64,000 bases of DNA from Tetracentron sinense (lineage: Eukaryota; Streptophyta; Magnoliopsida; Trochodendrales; Trochodendraceae): the NCBI GenBank assembly GCA_015143295.1, contig CM026564.1:10156416-10220415 (forward strand), given 5' to 3'. Positions 12,110 to 24,393 of the stretch are shown piece by piece. The first letter of the stretch is position 1. Each line of letters opens with the position of its first letter. The notes below the pieces were generated by a model that saw only the letters and a program-made list of their open reading frames with translations, was not told the origin of the DNA and did no database searches. Both the position numbers and the translations under genes were made by a program.

Positions 12110-12691
12110 TCAAGATATTCTAATATGACCAAGCCCCAATTTATCCAGAAAAATAAGGGCCCTAAAGTGAGGAAAGGTATCCTGGATATTATGAATAACC
12201 CCCGAAAGCTGATTATCACAACCATAATTAGCTAATAAATCTGCAGCATGGTTGCCTTTGAAAATATGATTGAAAGACGAGCAAATATTGTAAATATTTT
12301 TAATTTTTTGGTTCCAATACCAAACAGACCAAGGGTGTTGACATTTACCATTCCAGGCTTCTACAAGGGTTTTAGAATCAAACTCTACCTCATTCTGATT
12401 AAAACCCAGGGAAAGGCAAAGTAACATACAATCAAGCAATGCTCTAATCTCAGCAACGTAACTGCTACAAGTGTCATAGAACGAGTAGAAGCTAACTATC
12501 ATATCTCCATGATGATTTCTAATAATACCCCCTCCACTAGCTAATTTAGGGTTACCCCTAGATGCTCCATCCACATTAAGTTTGACTGTTCCTTGAAGAG
12601 ATCGGATCCATTTAATAATGGAGATAGAGTTGCGAACTTTTGGAGGAGACGCAATGCTAAAATATGAAAGATCCAGTCTTTTTGTTGAAGG
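12110..12691 (-). pseudogene. LINE ORF2 C-terminus: RNase H domain
   Basis: Plant L1-type ORF2 proteins often end in an RNase H that removes the RNA template. Open on the minus strand to a TGA at 12112-12110. Catalytic-type acidic residues are visible in order: Asp in LNVDGASRGNP, Glu in VAEIRALLD, Asp in EFDSKTLVEAW and Asp in NHAADLLA. The upstream part of the protein lies beyond TE2 at 21930 and above. This is an intact-looking domain in a truncated, interrupted element, not a host gene. Confidence 0.82.
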
Positions 12692-13429
12692 TAATTTGTC
12701 GCGACCCAAAACCCACCCTATGAGTTACAGTGAATCTTGGTCGACTTATCATGATTCACATGACTTGCTTGACAAATCATCCTGCAAAACACTCGGAACA
12801 TATACAAATAAAGGACAAAAGCGGAAGCCTAAATAACATAGCACAGCGGAAGTCTAACCAAACCTCTATGTATATATAGTGATCCAAGTTTGTACAAAAC
12901 AAAATCGACAAAAGAAGGTGCGGACATGCCAGCCAAAATACATGAATATACACTCTCAAGCTCACACCCACAATCACTCAGAATCTACTACCTAGTAGTA
13001 CTCGTCTACATGAGGCTCCTCCGTAGGTTCCTCAACGTACTCCTCCTCTACCTATGGGCCAGGGGCACAGATGTCGAATGGAGCAGTAGCTCCCTCATTA
13101 CCTACCGACATAAACGTACGGCTGAGCATGGAATACTCAGCATGTACCAAATACTAACCAATAACCATAGCATAAATATAACAGAGTAAAGCAGGGAACA
13201 GTTCATATAACTAACAGGAAAAGTAAATAATTGATAGTTCATGCTTGTATCATATTGAAGTCAGAAAACTCTTGAAATCATCTTGTACTGTAATTGTCTT
13301 GAAAATACTCAGTTCATGCATGAATACTTGCCATGTCAGTCCTGCTTTTCTATCATGCGATTCTAGTCATGCATGTTATGTCATGCGTGCTTGCTTGGAA
13401 ATTAAACATGTTCATGCACTTGTGAGATA

Positions 13430-13665
13430 CACTTGTGAGGAAAGGGAAACCCTTCTTTAAATGACACGCACTTGCGAGGGAAGGGAGACCATTCTTTAAA
13501 TAACATGCACTTGCGAGGGAATGGAGACCCTTCTTTAAATGAGATGCACTTGCGAGGGAAGGGAGACCCTTCTTTAAATGAAATACAACTTGTGAGGGAA
13601 GGGAGACCTTTCTTTAAATGAAATACACTTGTGAGGGAGGGGAGACCCCTCATTCAATGACATGC
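13430..13665. repeat. 39-bp minisatellite, TE2 3' LTR (six units)
   Basis: Six units built on CACTTGCGAGGGAAGGGAGA followed by CCCTTCTTTAAATGA. The antisense frame across it gives a repeated FKEGSPFPRK peptide, which is a by-product of the repeat and not a protein. Confidence 0.93.
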
Positions 13666-14510
13666 ACTTATTCTTGTCAAAAAGCGAGACAAAACATATC
13701 GTAAGATATGTCCTACCTCCGTGCTGGTGAAATCGTATATATGCTTTCACTTGGAATTAAATATGACATTTGGGATTTCAATAATACATAGAATATCATT
13801 AATTTAAACAAGTCCCTATTCATGCCGTTAAGGAAAGCAATTAATCACACTATCATACCCTAGTAATTTTCGTATACTTAAAAATATGTTTTTCTTAATT
13901 TATAATTCTTTTTCTTCACCTTGCATTTCATCAAACATGTGGTGTATACATTATGGTTAAAGCCTATCTCATGCTTTTCTAGGTGGGTTTACTACTCACA
14001 ACATAAGTGTGTGTTCATTATTGATACAATGCCCTTCCCATTTCATTCATCACAAACATACTCATGGCATCCATCACCCAACATTCATTCTATACAACCA
14101 TTCATCCCTTATTATCTTCATACTTTAGGAAAACAAAGAAATAGGGAAGAAAATAGAGAATGTGAACTAAGAGGGTAGCATATGGTACCGACCTTGAATA
14201 GAGGAGGAAGAAAACCCTTGAAAAAGTCGAGGTTGAACGCTGCCCTAGCTTTGGAGAACATGCTCCTCGCTTGCTTGAAGTTGGATGTGTAGAAGCCAAG
14301 CTAAAGGGATGAGTTCGGGTAACCAAACCCTTGATCTCCTTCTTTAGTTGAAACCCTAGGTTAGGAATCCCTTTTCTCCTCTCTTACTCTCTTAAAATGC
14401 TGCTAAGTGTGTTGTGAGGAGACCCAAGGCTCAGGCCAGCCTTTATAGGCAAAGGTGTAATGCCCAAAAGAATAAAAAGCCCTTAATGAAATTTCTGCAA
14501 AATGCGATAG

Positions 14511-14675
14511 AACGAGTGATCGGTCACCTACCGAGCGACCGGTGATATTGACTGAGTGATCAGTCAAAAACACCCTATCTGGAAAAATTTCTCATACAAA
14601 AAAGTTAACCAGTCGATAGCTACCGATCGATCGGTTGTGGACCGATCGATCCCTACAATGGACCGATCGATCGGT
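14511..14675. promoter_or_regulatory. GATCG palindrome array, TE2 3' LTR
   Basis: Motifs of the ACCGATCGATCGGT type in two groups around the conserved AT-rich spacer, with several mutated members (for example ACTGAGTGATCAGT). Confidence 0.65.
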
Positions 14676-14940
14676 GGTCTGCAAATTTTGGACATTGAGT
14701 CCATTTTCCACTCAATCCACTGCTTGGACTTATTCCAATCTCATTCTAACCTCTTCTAAAAATGACTAGGACCCTTCGAAGGCTATAGTACCTTATTAAT
14801 TATTTTATTTTATTATTTTACAATACAAATGCAAAATTCTCAAAGGTTCCCACATTCTCATTTCTTGAAAATTTAGATTACAAGGCATCATGCCTTGGCA
14901 CATATTCCAAGACATACACAAAAAGTTCCAGGGTTCTACA

Positions 14941-14953
14941 TCCTTCCCCCCTT
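14941..14953 (-). other. TE2 polypurine tract
   Basis: The minus strand reads AAGGGGGGAAGGA immediately before the 3' LTR, the priming site for plus-strand DNA. The equivalent tracts in TE3-TE5 are AAGGGGGGAGAA or AAGGGGGGAGGGA. Confidence 0.88.
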
Positions 14954-15029
14954 ATAATAATTTCGTCCTCGAAATTTGGACGATACTTGTATTACAAAAC
15001 CAAACAAAATTACAAGTCACATACAAAAT

Positions 15030-17924
15030 TTATTCAAACAACTCCAGGTACTTTGCTTTAACTTCCACCTCACGTTCTCATGTAGCCTCCTCTCGAGTAT
15101 GATGTTGTCATTGCACGAGAACCAATGGAATAGTCTTGTTGCGAAGTACTTGATCTCTCCGATCCAATATTCTAACCGGCTTTTCAACCAAAGTGAGATC
15201 CTCTCGGATTTCCAACGGTTCCAACTCTATAACATGCAAAGGATCTTAAATGTACTTCCGAAGCATAGACACATGGAACACATTGTGGACTGCGGCCATA
15301 TGAGCTGGAAGGGCTACCTGGTAAGCAACTTCCCCAACTCTCGTGATAATCTCAAATGGCCCAACATACCGAGGACTAAGCTTGCCTCGCCTGCCAAATC
15401 TCATGATCTTCCTGCTAGGAGATACCTTCACAAAGACTTGATCCCCTATTTGGAATTCCAAGTCCCTGCGGCGAGTGTCTGCATAACTCTTCTAACGATC
15501 TTGAGCAGCTTTCAACCAATTGATTCGAGTTGAAAGTGGTTCGGTAGGGTAAGAAATGCACAGACTTCATCAAACAGTCTACTACAACCCAAATTGCATC
15601 AGAGTTCCTTACCGTACGTGGCAAGTCAACAACAAAGTTCATAGAGATGTGCTCCCATTTCCACTCAGGAATAGGGAGAGACTGTAATAGATCTGCCGGC
15701 CTCAAGTGCTCTGCCTTCACCTACTAGCATACTAAGCATGGGGATACATACTCTGCAACATCCCTCTTCATGTTCCGCTACCAAAAGTATCTCTTGAGGT
15801 TCCGGTACATCTTTGTACCCCCAGGATGCACTGTGTACTTTGAATGGTGGGCTTCATCCATAATCTCTCTCTGAAGATTCGCATCTGTCGGAACACACAA
15901 TCTTCTCCTGAATGTGATAGCACCTCGGCTAGTGAGAGAAAAGTCTTCACTACCCTTGGCAACTTCCTTGTCCCGAAAAGCTAATAAGTCAGCATCCGTG
16001 GGCTGTAACTCTTGAATCAGATCTATGATGTACGGCCGAACCGTGATATTTGCCAAGACTAGACTGCGGACATAATCATTCACACTGATGTCCAGATTTG
16101 CCAAATCCTTCAATAGCTTCCATTCTCGCACCAACATGTGGACCAACAACCCTGGAGGTTTTCTACTCAAAGCATCAGCCACTACATTTGTTTTGCCTGG
16201 ATGGTATTGGATGGTGCATTCGTAGTCTTTCAAAAATTTCATCCAACGCCGTTGTTGTAAATTTAACTCATTCTGGGAAATAGATACTTGAGGCTCTTAG
16301 GTCTGTAAACACATAGAACTCTTCCCCGTAAAGGTAATGTTGTCAAATCTTGAGCTCGAACACTACTACTGCAAGCTCCAAGTCGTGCGTGGGGTAATTC
16401 ATTTCATGCTTCTTCAATTGCCTTGATACATAGGCAATGACCTTCTTGTGTTGCATGAGAAAACACCCAAGTCCTACATGCGAGGCATCACTGTATACCT
16501 CATAACCACCACGTCTCGATGGCACTGTAAGGACGGGGGCTGTGGTAAGCCACTTCTTCAGTTCCGTGAAACTGATCTTGCACTTGTCATCCCAAATAAA
16601 CTTGGCATTTTTTCTTGTCAAATACGTAAGTAGCGGTGCAAGGCTAGAGAAACCCTCTACGAATCTTCGATAATAGCCTGCCAACCCAAGGAAACTGCGG
16701 ATCTCTATGACACTCTTGGGCATTGCCCAACTCATGACTACCTCTATCTTCTTCGGATCTACCGAGATGCCTTCCGCGGAAACAACGTGGCCTCAAAACA
16801 CCACTTTCTCTAGCCATAATTCACATTTGCTCAATGTGGCATGTAGCCTATGCTCTCTCAACATTTCCAGAGCAAGGCGGAGGTCTCGCGCACTATCTTC
16901 CCGTGTTTGGGAATAGACCAAGATATCATCAATGAACACAATCACGCATCGATCCAGATATGGTCGGAATACCTAGTTCATCAAATCCATAAAGGTTGTC
17001 GGTGCGTTCGTGAGACCCAAAGGCATCACTAAGAACTCATAGTGTCCGTACCGAGTCCTGAAAGCATTTTTGGGAACATCTCCGTCCTAATCTTCAACTA
17101 GTGGCAACCGAACCGAAGATCAATCTTAGAGAAAAATTTCGCTCCCTTTAATTGATCGAACAAGTCATCAATCCTAGGTAATTGATACCTATTCTTTATG
17201 GTGACCTTGTTCAACTGCTTCTAATCGATGCACATCCGCATCGAGCCATCCTTCTTCTTGACAAATAAAACCGGGGCACCTCACGGTGAGGCACTTGGTC
17301 GAATGAAACCAAGGCCTTGCATCTCATCCAATTGAGTCTTCAACTCCTTGAGTTCAATTGGGGCCATCCTATACGGAGCTCAGAAGATGGGAGTTGTGTC
17401 TGGTGTAAGCTCGATCATAAACTCAATCTTCCTGTCTGGAGGCAACCCTGGCAACTCCTCTAGAAATACATCCAGGAATTCACTCACGACTGGAATACCC
17501 GAAGAGTCCTTAGCCTCGGGGTTCGCTAGGCTCAATGCCGTAAAGCGGGCCATATCCTTACTTCTCGACCCTCGAAAATGAAATAACTTCCCTTCCACCG
17601 GCTTGAAGAGTACCATCTTCTCGAAGCAAGCTACATGTCCCTGATGAGTTGCTAACCAATCCATTCCCAAGATGACATCGAAGTCTTGAAATCCGAGGAT
17701 GATTAGATCCCCTGTCAATTTTTGGCTTCCCACTTGCACCACACTGTTTCTATACACTTTATCTGCCATCACTGTCTTGCCAAGAGGAGTCGAAATGAAT
17801 AACTCCGGCTCTAGTTGACTAGGATCCATAGAAAAGCCTTGGGAAAAACTCGGCAAGACAAATGAATGCGTAGACCCGGTGTCAATCAACACTCTAGCCA
17901 AACATTCATTGACTAATAAGGTTC
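15030..17924 (-). pseudogene. pol: TE2 pol, broken, integrase core deleted
   Basis: Protease ([11 protein letters not shown]) near 17890, RT around 17250-16880, RNase H ([10 protein letters not shown]) near 16500, integrase zinc finger near 15850-15720, and a C-terminal chromodomain-like end finishing at a TAA at 15032-15030. Lesions: TGA near 17377 in the RT leader, several stops and frameshifts in RT/RNase H, and a deletion near 15535. That deletion fuses the early integrase core (TTFNSNQLVE) to the linker before the C-terminal domain, losing about 430 bp relative to TE3, including catalytic positions. Inactive. Confidence 0.88.
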
Positions 17925-18043
17925 CTGAAATTTTAACTAGCTAAGTCAATCCATATATAGATATATAACATGCCATATACGTACACAAGGAATAGGGCAT
18001 AACATAACAATCATGAATACATGAATAAGCTCTAAACACGTAC
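17925..18043 (-). other. TE2 candidate gag-pol intron (119 bp)
   Basis: The minus strand begins CAAG|GTACGTG and ends AAAATTTCAG|GA. Excision keeps gag and protease in frame. Unspliced, the gag frame runs through most of the interval and stops at a TGA close to its 3' end. The 3' end (GATTGACTTAGCTAGTTAAA) is nearly identical to TE1. Confidence 0.6.
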
Positions 18044-19315
18044 CTTGCACTATATCATCAGATGCAAGTGCATCACCCTCTGTCAAGGCAAATACTCGCC
18101 CCTGGTTTGCCGGACGAGACGGAGGCACAGACCGTGTAGGCTGGGAGGATGCCTGGTATGATCCTGCTGGGCGGACTGGGGGCCTAATCCCTTGTGACTG
18201 GCCTGGTAAATGCCGGCTAGGGCAATCTTTGATCAAGTGACCCTGACGACCATAGTGGAAACATCCACCCGATGCCTTTCAGCAATCTCCTACCAGGTGC
18301 CTTTGGCCGCAAGATGTGCAGACCTCATAAGTGTAGGTTAGAGGGGCCGGAGGTGGACCATACCTCACTACCTGAGGTGCAATGGGCCATGGGGCCGGAA
18401 GAGCCTAAGGTCATGGTGCCTGTGGCATATACGGTCATGGAGCGGGAGGCGCATAAGATGGCCTTTGTGGTGGTACTGGCCACGCATACTGAGGTGGTGC
18501 TGGCCACGTGTACTAATAAGAGCCAGTCCGGGTCCACCTCTCTGGAAATGTTGAACTGCTAGCTTGGCCTCTCGCCAAATCTTTCTTCTTAGACACAGCC
18601 TCAGTGTTGGTCTCAATCAAACAGCCTTGTCCACTACCTCGGGATAAGTGGCGTGCTTGAAATCCGAGACTCTCTCCATAATGACATCTCTGAGCCCTTG
18701 CTCAAACCTCCTTGTCTTCATCGCCTCAGTGGCGATCATGTGGGTCGCAAATCTAGAGAGCTCCGAGAACTTGGCCTTATAAGCGGCCATAGTCATCGAA
18801 CCCTGCTCGAGGTTGATGAACTCTCTTTCTTTCTTTTTCTGAGCTCCTACCAGGAAGTACTTCTTATAAAACATGTCCGTGAACTCATTCCAAGTCCAGG
18901 GTTGACCTTGCCTGGTCAAATCTCGCGTCCTCAAGGTGGACAACCACCAATGGTGTGCCTCACCCTCTAGCATGAAAACAGCCCAGGCCACTTTCTCCTC
19001 CTCTGTGGGCGAGAGGACCTCATAGATCTTCTCCAACTAGAGGATCCAAGCCTCCGCAGCAAGAAGGTCCACACTCCCATGGAATGATGGAGGCCTCAGT
19101 CTCCGAAATGCCTCAACCCCAGCTGTACGATGTACTGGAGCTACAGGCAGTGGAGTAGGTGCCGCCGATGACGGAATAGCCTGCCTAGCAGCTAGTATGG
19201 CTAGTGTCTCAGTAATAGAGCCTAAGACCTGAGAGAGTTCTAGCAACTCATCCTCATCTTAAGAAGAAGATGAAGCTCTAGTGTGTAGTCCGAGACCCCG
19301 TGTGCCCCGCCTCAT
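18044..19315 (-). pseudogene. gag: TE2 gag, broken
   Basis: ATG at 19315 (MRRGTRGLGLHTR). The core region with EEEKVAWAVFMLEGEAHHWW lies about 19036-18920, and a zinc knuckle near 18270-18225. Lesions: TAA near 19260, TAG at about 19037 replacing Gln, a one-base deletion near 18625 and, notably, the second knuckle Cys changed to Tyr (CFHYGRQGHLIKDC). The RNA-binding knuckle would not hold zinc normally. Confidence 0.85.
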
Positions 19316-19650
19316 GACTAACATCCTGAGAACAATAGCACCACATGAGTCTAACTTAGAACCACAATTTATCACAATTTCATTTCACAAAAATCCAAGT
19401 AGTACTATTGATATAATACTATTATACATCACATGATAACCATCGGTGTATACATAATAGACTTAGTGCTCTAGCGTTTCTAAGACCCGTACGTGGCTGA
19501 AACAACTATTTAGACTAAGACTAAAGTTTAGTCATACACTTGGAACATGACTCGCTTCCGACTTACTTCCTTCCTAACTTGCTTCCTGACATATGCTCTT
19601 GTCAAGCCGCAGTATTAGATTCTAAGTGACCCTAAAGACCTAAAGCCTAA

Positions 19651-19662
19651 GCATTGATACCA
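19651..19662 (-). other. TE2 primer binding site, mutated
   Basis: The minus strand reads TGGTATCAATGC, two changes from the initiator-Met primer site TGGTATCAGAGC, just inside the 5' LTR. Confidence 0.85.
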
Positions 19663-20403
19663 CTTCTATCGCAACCTAAAACCCACCCTAGGAGTTAGAG
19701 TGAATCTTGGACGACTTACCATGACTCACATGACTTGCTTAACAAACCATCCTGCAAAACACTCGAAACATATACAAATAGATGACAAAAGCGGAAGCCT
19801 AAATAACATAGCACACCCGAAGTCTAACCAAACCTCTATGTATATACAGTGATCCAAGTTTGTACAAAACAAAATCGACAAAAGAAGGTGCGGACATGCC
19901 CGCCAAAATACATGAATATACTCTCTCAAGCTCACACCCACAATCACTCAGAATCTACCACCTAGTAGTACTCGTCTACATGAGGGTCCTCCATAGGTTC
20001 CTCAACACGCTCCTCCTCTACACACGGGCCAGGGGCACAGATGTCAAATGGAGCAGTAGCTCCCTAATTACCTGCCGACATAAACGTATGGCTGAGCATG
20101 GAATACTCAGCGTGTACCAAATACTAACCAACAGCCATAGCATAAATTAATATAATAGAGTAAAGCAGGGAACAGTTCATATAACTAACAGGAAAAGTAA
20201 ACAGTTGATAGTTCATGCTTGTATCATATTGAAGTCGGAAAACTCTTGAAATCATCTTGTACTATACTTGTCTTGAAAATACTCAGTTCATAAGTGAATA
20301 CTTGCCATGTCAGTCCTGCTTGTCTATCATGCGATTCTAGTCATGCATGTCATGTCATGTGTGCTTGCTTGGAATTTAAATATGTTCATGCACTTGTGAG
20401 ATA

Positions 20404-20641
20404 CACTTGCGAGGGAAGGAAAACCCTTCTTTAAATGACATGCACTTGCGAGGGAAGGAAAACCCTTCTTTAAATGACATGCACTTGCGAGGGAAGGGAA
20501 ACCCTTCATTAAATGAGATGCACTTGCGAGGGAAGGGAGACCCTTCTTTAAATGAAATACAACTTGTGAGGGAAGGGAGACTCTTCTTTAAATGAAATAC
20601 ACTTGCGAGGGAGGGGAGACCCCTCATTCAATGACATGCAC
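20404..20641. repeat. 39-bp minisatellite, TE2 5' LTR (six units)
   Basis: Same unit and copy number as in the 3' LTR, with different point changes. In this copy the first two units are identical. Confidence 0.93.
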
Positions 20642-21487
20642 TTGTTCTTGTCAAAAAGCGAGGCAAAACATATCGTAAGATATGTCCTACCTCCGTGCTC
20701 GTGAAATCGTGTATATGCTTTCACTTGGAATTAAATATGACATTTGGGATTTCAATAATACATAGAATATCATTAATTTAAAACAATCACTATTCATGCC
20801 ATTAAGGAAAGCAATTAATCACACTATCATAAACCCTAACAATTTCCATACACTTAAGAATATGTTTTTCTTAATTTATAATTCTTTTTCTTTACCTTGG
20901 CATTTCATCAAACATGTGGTGTGTACATTATGGTTAAAGCCAATCTCATGCTTTCTAAGGTGGGTTTACTACTCACAACATAAGTGTGTGTTCGTTATTG
21001 ATACAATGCCCTTCCCATTTCATTCATCACCAACATACACACAACATCCATCGCCCAACATCTATTCCATACAACTATCCATCCCTTATTATCTTCATAC
21101 TTTAGGAAAACAAAGAAATAGGGAATAAAATAGAGAATATGAACTGGGAGGGTAGCATATGGTACCGACCTTGAATAGATGAGAAAGAAAACCCTTGAAA
21201 AAGTCGAGGTTGAACGCTGCCCTAGCTTTGGAGAACGTGCTCCTTGCTTGCTTGAAGTTGGATGTAGAGAATCCAAGCTAAAGGGATGAGTTTGGGTAGC
21301 CAAACCTTTGATCTCCTTCTCTAGTTGAAACCCTAGGTTAGGAATCCCCTTTCTCCTCTCTCACTCTCTCTAAATGCTGCTAAGTGTGTTGTGAGGGGAC
21401 CCAAGGCTCGAGCCAGCCTTTATAGGTAAGGGTGTAACGCCCAAAAGACTAGAAAGCCCTTAATGAAATTTCTGCAAAATGCGATAG

Positions 21488-21672
21488 AACGAGCGATCAG
21501 TGGTCAGGACCAAGCGATCGGTCGCCTACCGAGCGACCGGTGATCTTGACCGAGCAATCGATCAAAAACACCATCTCTGGAAAAATTTTCAAACAAAAAA
21601 GTTAATCAGTCGATAGCTACCGATCGATCGGTTGTGGACCGATCGATCTCTATGATGGACAAATCGATCGGT
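21488..21672. promoter_or_regulatory. GATCG palindrome array, TE2 5' LTR
   Basis: Motifs around GAGCGATCAGT, AAGCGATCGGT, ACCGAGCGACCGGT and ACCGATCGATCGGT in the same order as in the 3' LTR. Confidence 0.65.
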
Positions 21673-21929
21673 GGTCTGCAAATTTTGGACACTGAGTCCA
21701 TTTTCCTCTCATTCCACTACTTGGACTTATTTCAATCTCATTCTAACATCTTCTAAACATGACTACGACCCTTCTAAGGCTATAGTACCTTATTAATTAT
21801 TTTACAATACAAATGCAAAATTCTCAAAGGTTCCCACATTCTCATTTCATGAAAATGGAGATTACAAGGCATCATGCCTTGGCACACATTCCAAGACATA
21901 CACAAAAAGTTCTGGGGTTCTACATAATT

Positions 21930-22722
21930 TCCCCAAATCCACTAGCCAAACTTTGATTCGAGCAATGATAAGATCTGGAGGTTTTCGAACGTTTTTGAAT
22001 CTTCTCAAACATCTCTCATTCCAAATTTCCCAAATAATAAGTAGAGGAAGCAAATTGAAAAGAACATTGTTATTTCTCTTATAGGCTCTGAACCATCTCC
22101 TAAAAAGACATTGAATGGAATCACTAGGTTGGAGGACGATAGAGCAATGGCTAGCAAAATATCTCCAAATATAAGCTGCAGTGTCACTTTTGAAAAGAAG
22201 ATGAGACACAGATTCAATATTTTCAGAATTACAACAAGAGCAACAACTAGCTAAAGGAATACATGTTGATTAAATCATATTATCTTATGGTATAGCACCA
22301 TACATTACCTTCCACCCAAAGATTTGAATTTTTGTTGGGGTAATAGAATTTCAAATGTTTTTACTCCAGTCTTTACGATCATTAGAAATTCGAATAGATT
22401 CTCATGTAGATTTTACAGTAAATTTACCATTCTTACTAGGATTCTAAATAAAACAATCATCAGAAACAAAAGTAAAATAGCCTACAAATATAATATCTAG
22501 CTTCAATTGTTCAGAGATATAATCATTAACAATATTGAAATCCCAAATACCATTAGAATCAAGCATATCTGAAATAACAGGAAAAGATTGAGGAGTAGAT
22601 AATGCAAGTTCAATTAGAGGAACCTCTCCAAACCAACAATCTAACCAGAAATTTATTTTATTACAATTTGCAATTAAAGAAGTAGATTTATATAATACAT
22701 CTTTGCAAAGTTGACCAACCAT
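21930..22722 (-). pseudogene. LINE ORF2 zinc-binding (zf-RVT) region
   Basis: Minus-strand coding remnant. The segment 22722-22444 contains INFWLDCWFGEVPL, a pattern conserved just after the RT domain of plant LINEs. The segment 22310-21930 contains the Cys/His region (IPLASCCSCC, SVSHLLFKSDTAAYIW) and ends in VWLVDLGKL, exactly where TE2 interrupts it. Several stops separate the parts. The RT and endonuclease domains are absent. Confidence 0.75.
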
Positions 22723-23217
22723 TTGTTAAATAATGGAAACCGCGAGTAAGTTAACCATTTTTCTATATTATTTTATAGTTAGGGGCAGACCCCTACCCAT
22801 GCCTACACCCTCTTAAATTAAATAATATAAGTATAAATTTATTTATTTATTATTCTCAAAAGTTGATGGGGGGTGGGGGGCTTAGAGCCCCCACCAGTAC
22901 CCGGCTTTGCCCTTTCTCCCAGGCTGCCCAGGAAACTATACAAAAAAAAAAATCCCAAAAGTTGAGGGGCCCCCCTATGCCCCATGTGGCTCCACCCCTG
23001 GGCATTTGTAGCACTCCGGACTTTTTCATCTTTAATGAATAACACTTTCGTAGCTAATTAGCCTTTCTCGTAGTCTAATTAATAAATAAGGGAGAAATCG
23101 GAAATTCTAAAATTTCAGAAATGTTCGTTTTCGAAAGACGAATCCAACGCAAGTTGAATCATCAAAATCCAACGAACATGTCAAAAGATATGGCCAAAAC
23201 AGTGGAACCTCCAGAGC

Positions 23218-23404
23218 ACCGATCGCTCGGTCATTTGTAGCGGTCGATCAGTCCAAAACTGATCGATCGGTAGCTATCGACTGGTTAACTTTTTTGTATG
23301 GAGAAATTTTCCAGAGAGCATGTTTTTGACCAATCGCTCAGTCTGGAACACCGATCGCTCGGTAGGCAACCGATCGATCGGTCATAACCACCGATCGCTC
23401 AATC
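23218..23404. promoter_or_regulatory. GATCG palindrome array, TE3 5' LTR
   Basis: About seven members such as ACCGATCGCTCGGT and ACCGATCGATCGGT, in two clusters around a spacer containing TTTTTTGTATGGAG. It lies about 60-250 bp upstream of the possible TATA element. Confidence 0.7.
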
Positions 23405-24393
23405 TTCGCATTTTTGCAGAAATTTCAGTAAGGGCTATTTCCTCTTTTGGGGTTTAAACCCTTTCCTATAAGGCTTTGCCCGAGCCTTAGGGCTTCATTC
23501 TCGATACGTAAGAGATTTTGAGAGATAGAGAGAGAGGAGAAGGGGATTTCTAACCTAGGGTTTCCATTGGAGAAGAAATCAAAGGGTTTGACAACCCTAG
23601 ATCATCCTCAAACTTGGATTACTTCAAGTTCAAGGCTCAAGCTCATGTGGGATTCATTCTCCAAGCTAGGGCAATGATCCTACGACGTTTGAAAGGGGTT
23701 TCTTCCCCACACCAAGTCTCCTTCAAGCAAGGGTTTCTTCTTTCAAGTTAGAGCTTCAATCAAGGTTTCTACCAAGATCAAGCCTTGATTCATAGTTAGT
23801 AAACCCTACTAACTTTCCCTAGTAATAATCTAGGTTTTCTATATGAAATGTTATTCTTGCCATTATGCTTTCTTCCTTGTGAAATGTATCTTCTCTAATA
23901 AACATAAACAAGATAAGGAAAATGATATGGATGTGTGGATGAGAGGTTGATTGAGGCGATGGGATGCCGAATGTATGATGTGTGATATGTTTGGTATGTG
24001 AAATGGAAAATGGAGGATGGGCATTGTATAAATAATGAAAACTCACTTTGATTATTGGATGGAAAATATGCACTAAAAAAAAGAAGATGAACTATGGAGG
24101 AACATTGCATGTTATGTGTTTGACAAAATGCCTAAACTATGAAATAATGACTTGAATGAAGAAAATGGATATAGGCCTTATGCATGTGTTCTCATGAATG
24201 ATGAATTGATCAAATGTCATGTAGATTACTCAAATTCTCTTATGCATATATTATGAATTGAATTGTAATGCCATATCTTTCTTGTTATCCTCATTCCATG
24301 ATTTTCATTATTGGCACGTACACGAGCACGCATGTTAGCATGAACCGAGATTTCAAGAGCATTTACATATAATAACCAACAAGAAAATATTGC

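Larger units (their letters stand above)
12697..14940 (-). repeat. TE2 3' LTR (2244 bp)
   Basis: On the minus strand it starts TGTAGAACCCTGG next to the polypurine tract and ends GGGTCGCGACA next to TSD AATTA. It matches the 5' LTR throughout, including a 39-bp minisatellite and the palindrome array. Confidence 0.93.
12697..21924 (-). mobile_element. TE2: Ty3/gypsy chromovirus with both LTRs
   Basis: Minus-strand element of 9228 bp: 5' LTR 21924-19667, primer site, gag, candidate intron, pol, polypurine tract, 3' LTR 14940-12697. A perfect 5-bp TSD, TAATT, lies at 12692-12696 and 21925-21929. It is inserted in the RNase H/zinc-finger junction of a LINE. Closest in LTR style to TE1. The internal region is about 0.4 kb shorter than in TE3 because integrase is partly deleted. 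Confidence 0.93.
19667..21924 (-). repeat. TE2 5' LTR (2258 bp)
   Basis: On the minus strand it starts TGTAGAACCCCAG next to TSD AATTA and ends GCGATA (family GCGACA) next to the primer site. It pairs with 12697-14940. It contains a six-unit 39-bp minisatellite (20404-20641) and the palindrome array (21488-21672). Confidence 0.93.
11910..22783 (-). mobile_element. 5'-truncated plant LINE, split by TE2
   Basis: LINE sequence lies on both sides of TE2: 21930-22783 carries the zinc-finger part of ORF2, and 11910-12696 the RNase H part and 3' UTR. The frame is continuous across the TE2 site if one TAATT is counted. Flanking 14-mers GGCRGACCCCTACC at 11896-11909 and 22784-22797 (one mismatch) look like its TSD. 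Excluding TE2 it is about 1.64 kb, so heavily 5'-truncated. The 3' UTR holds three copies of a GGACATAA..CCTTACCCCTA repeat (11938-12036). Confidence 0.78.
11494..23000. mobile_element. hAT-like element, split by a LINE and TE2
   Basis: The left end is CAAGGGTGGAGCCA. The right end, read in reverse, is CAGGGGTGGAGCCA, agreeing at 13 of 14 bases and resembling common plant hAT termini. The left flank is GGCATCCT (11486-11493). The right flank is GGCAT, interrupted by TE3, and continues GCATCCT at 33009; after allowing for the 5-bp TE3 duplication it also reads GGCATCCT, an 8-bp TSD as expected for hAT. Without the nested insertions the element is about 0.62 kb and non-autonomous. A foldback MITE fragment lies inside it at about 11670-11840. 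Confidence 0.7.

Noticed and set aside
13402-13653. 83-codon antisense frame with repeated FKEGSPFPRK-like peptide (also 20376-20627)
   Set aside because: It is the antisense translation of the 39-bp LTR minisatellite. Frame and peptide follow from the repeat, not from selection on a protein.
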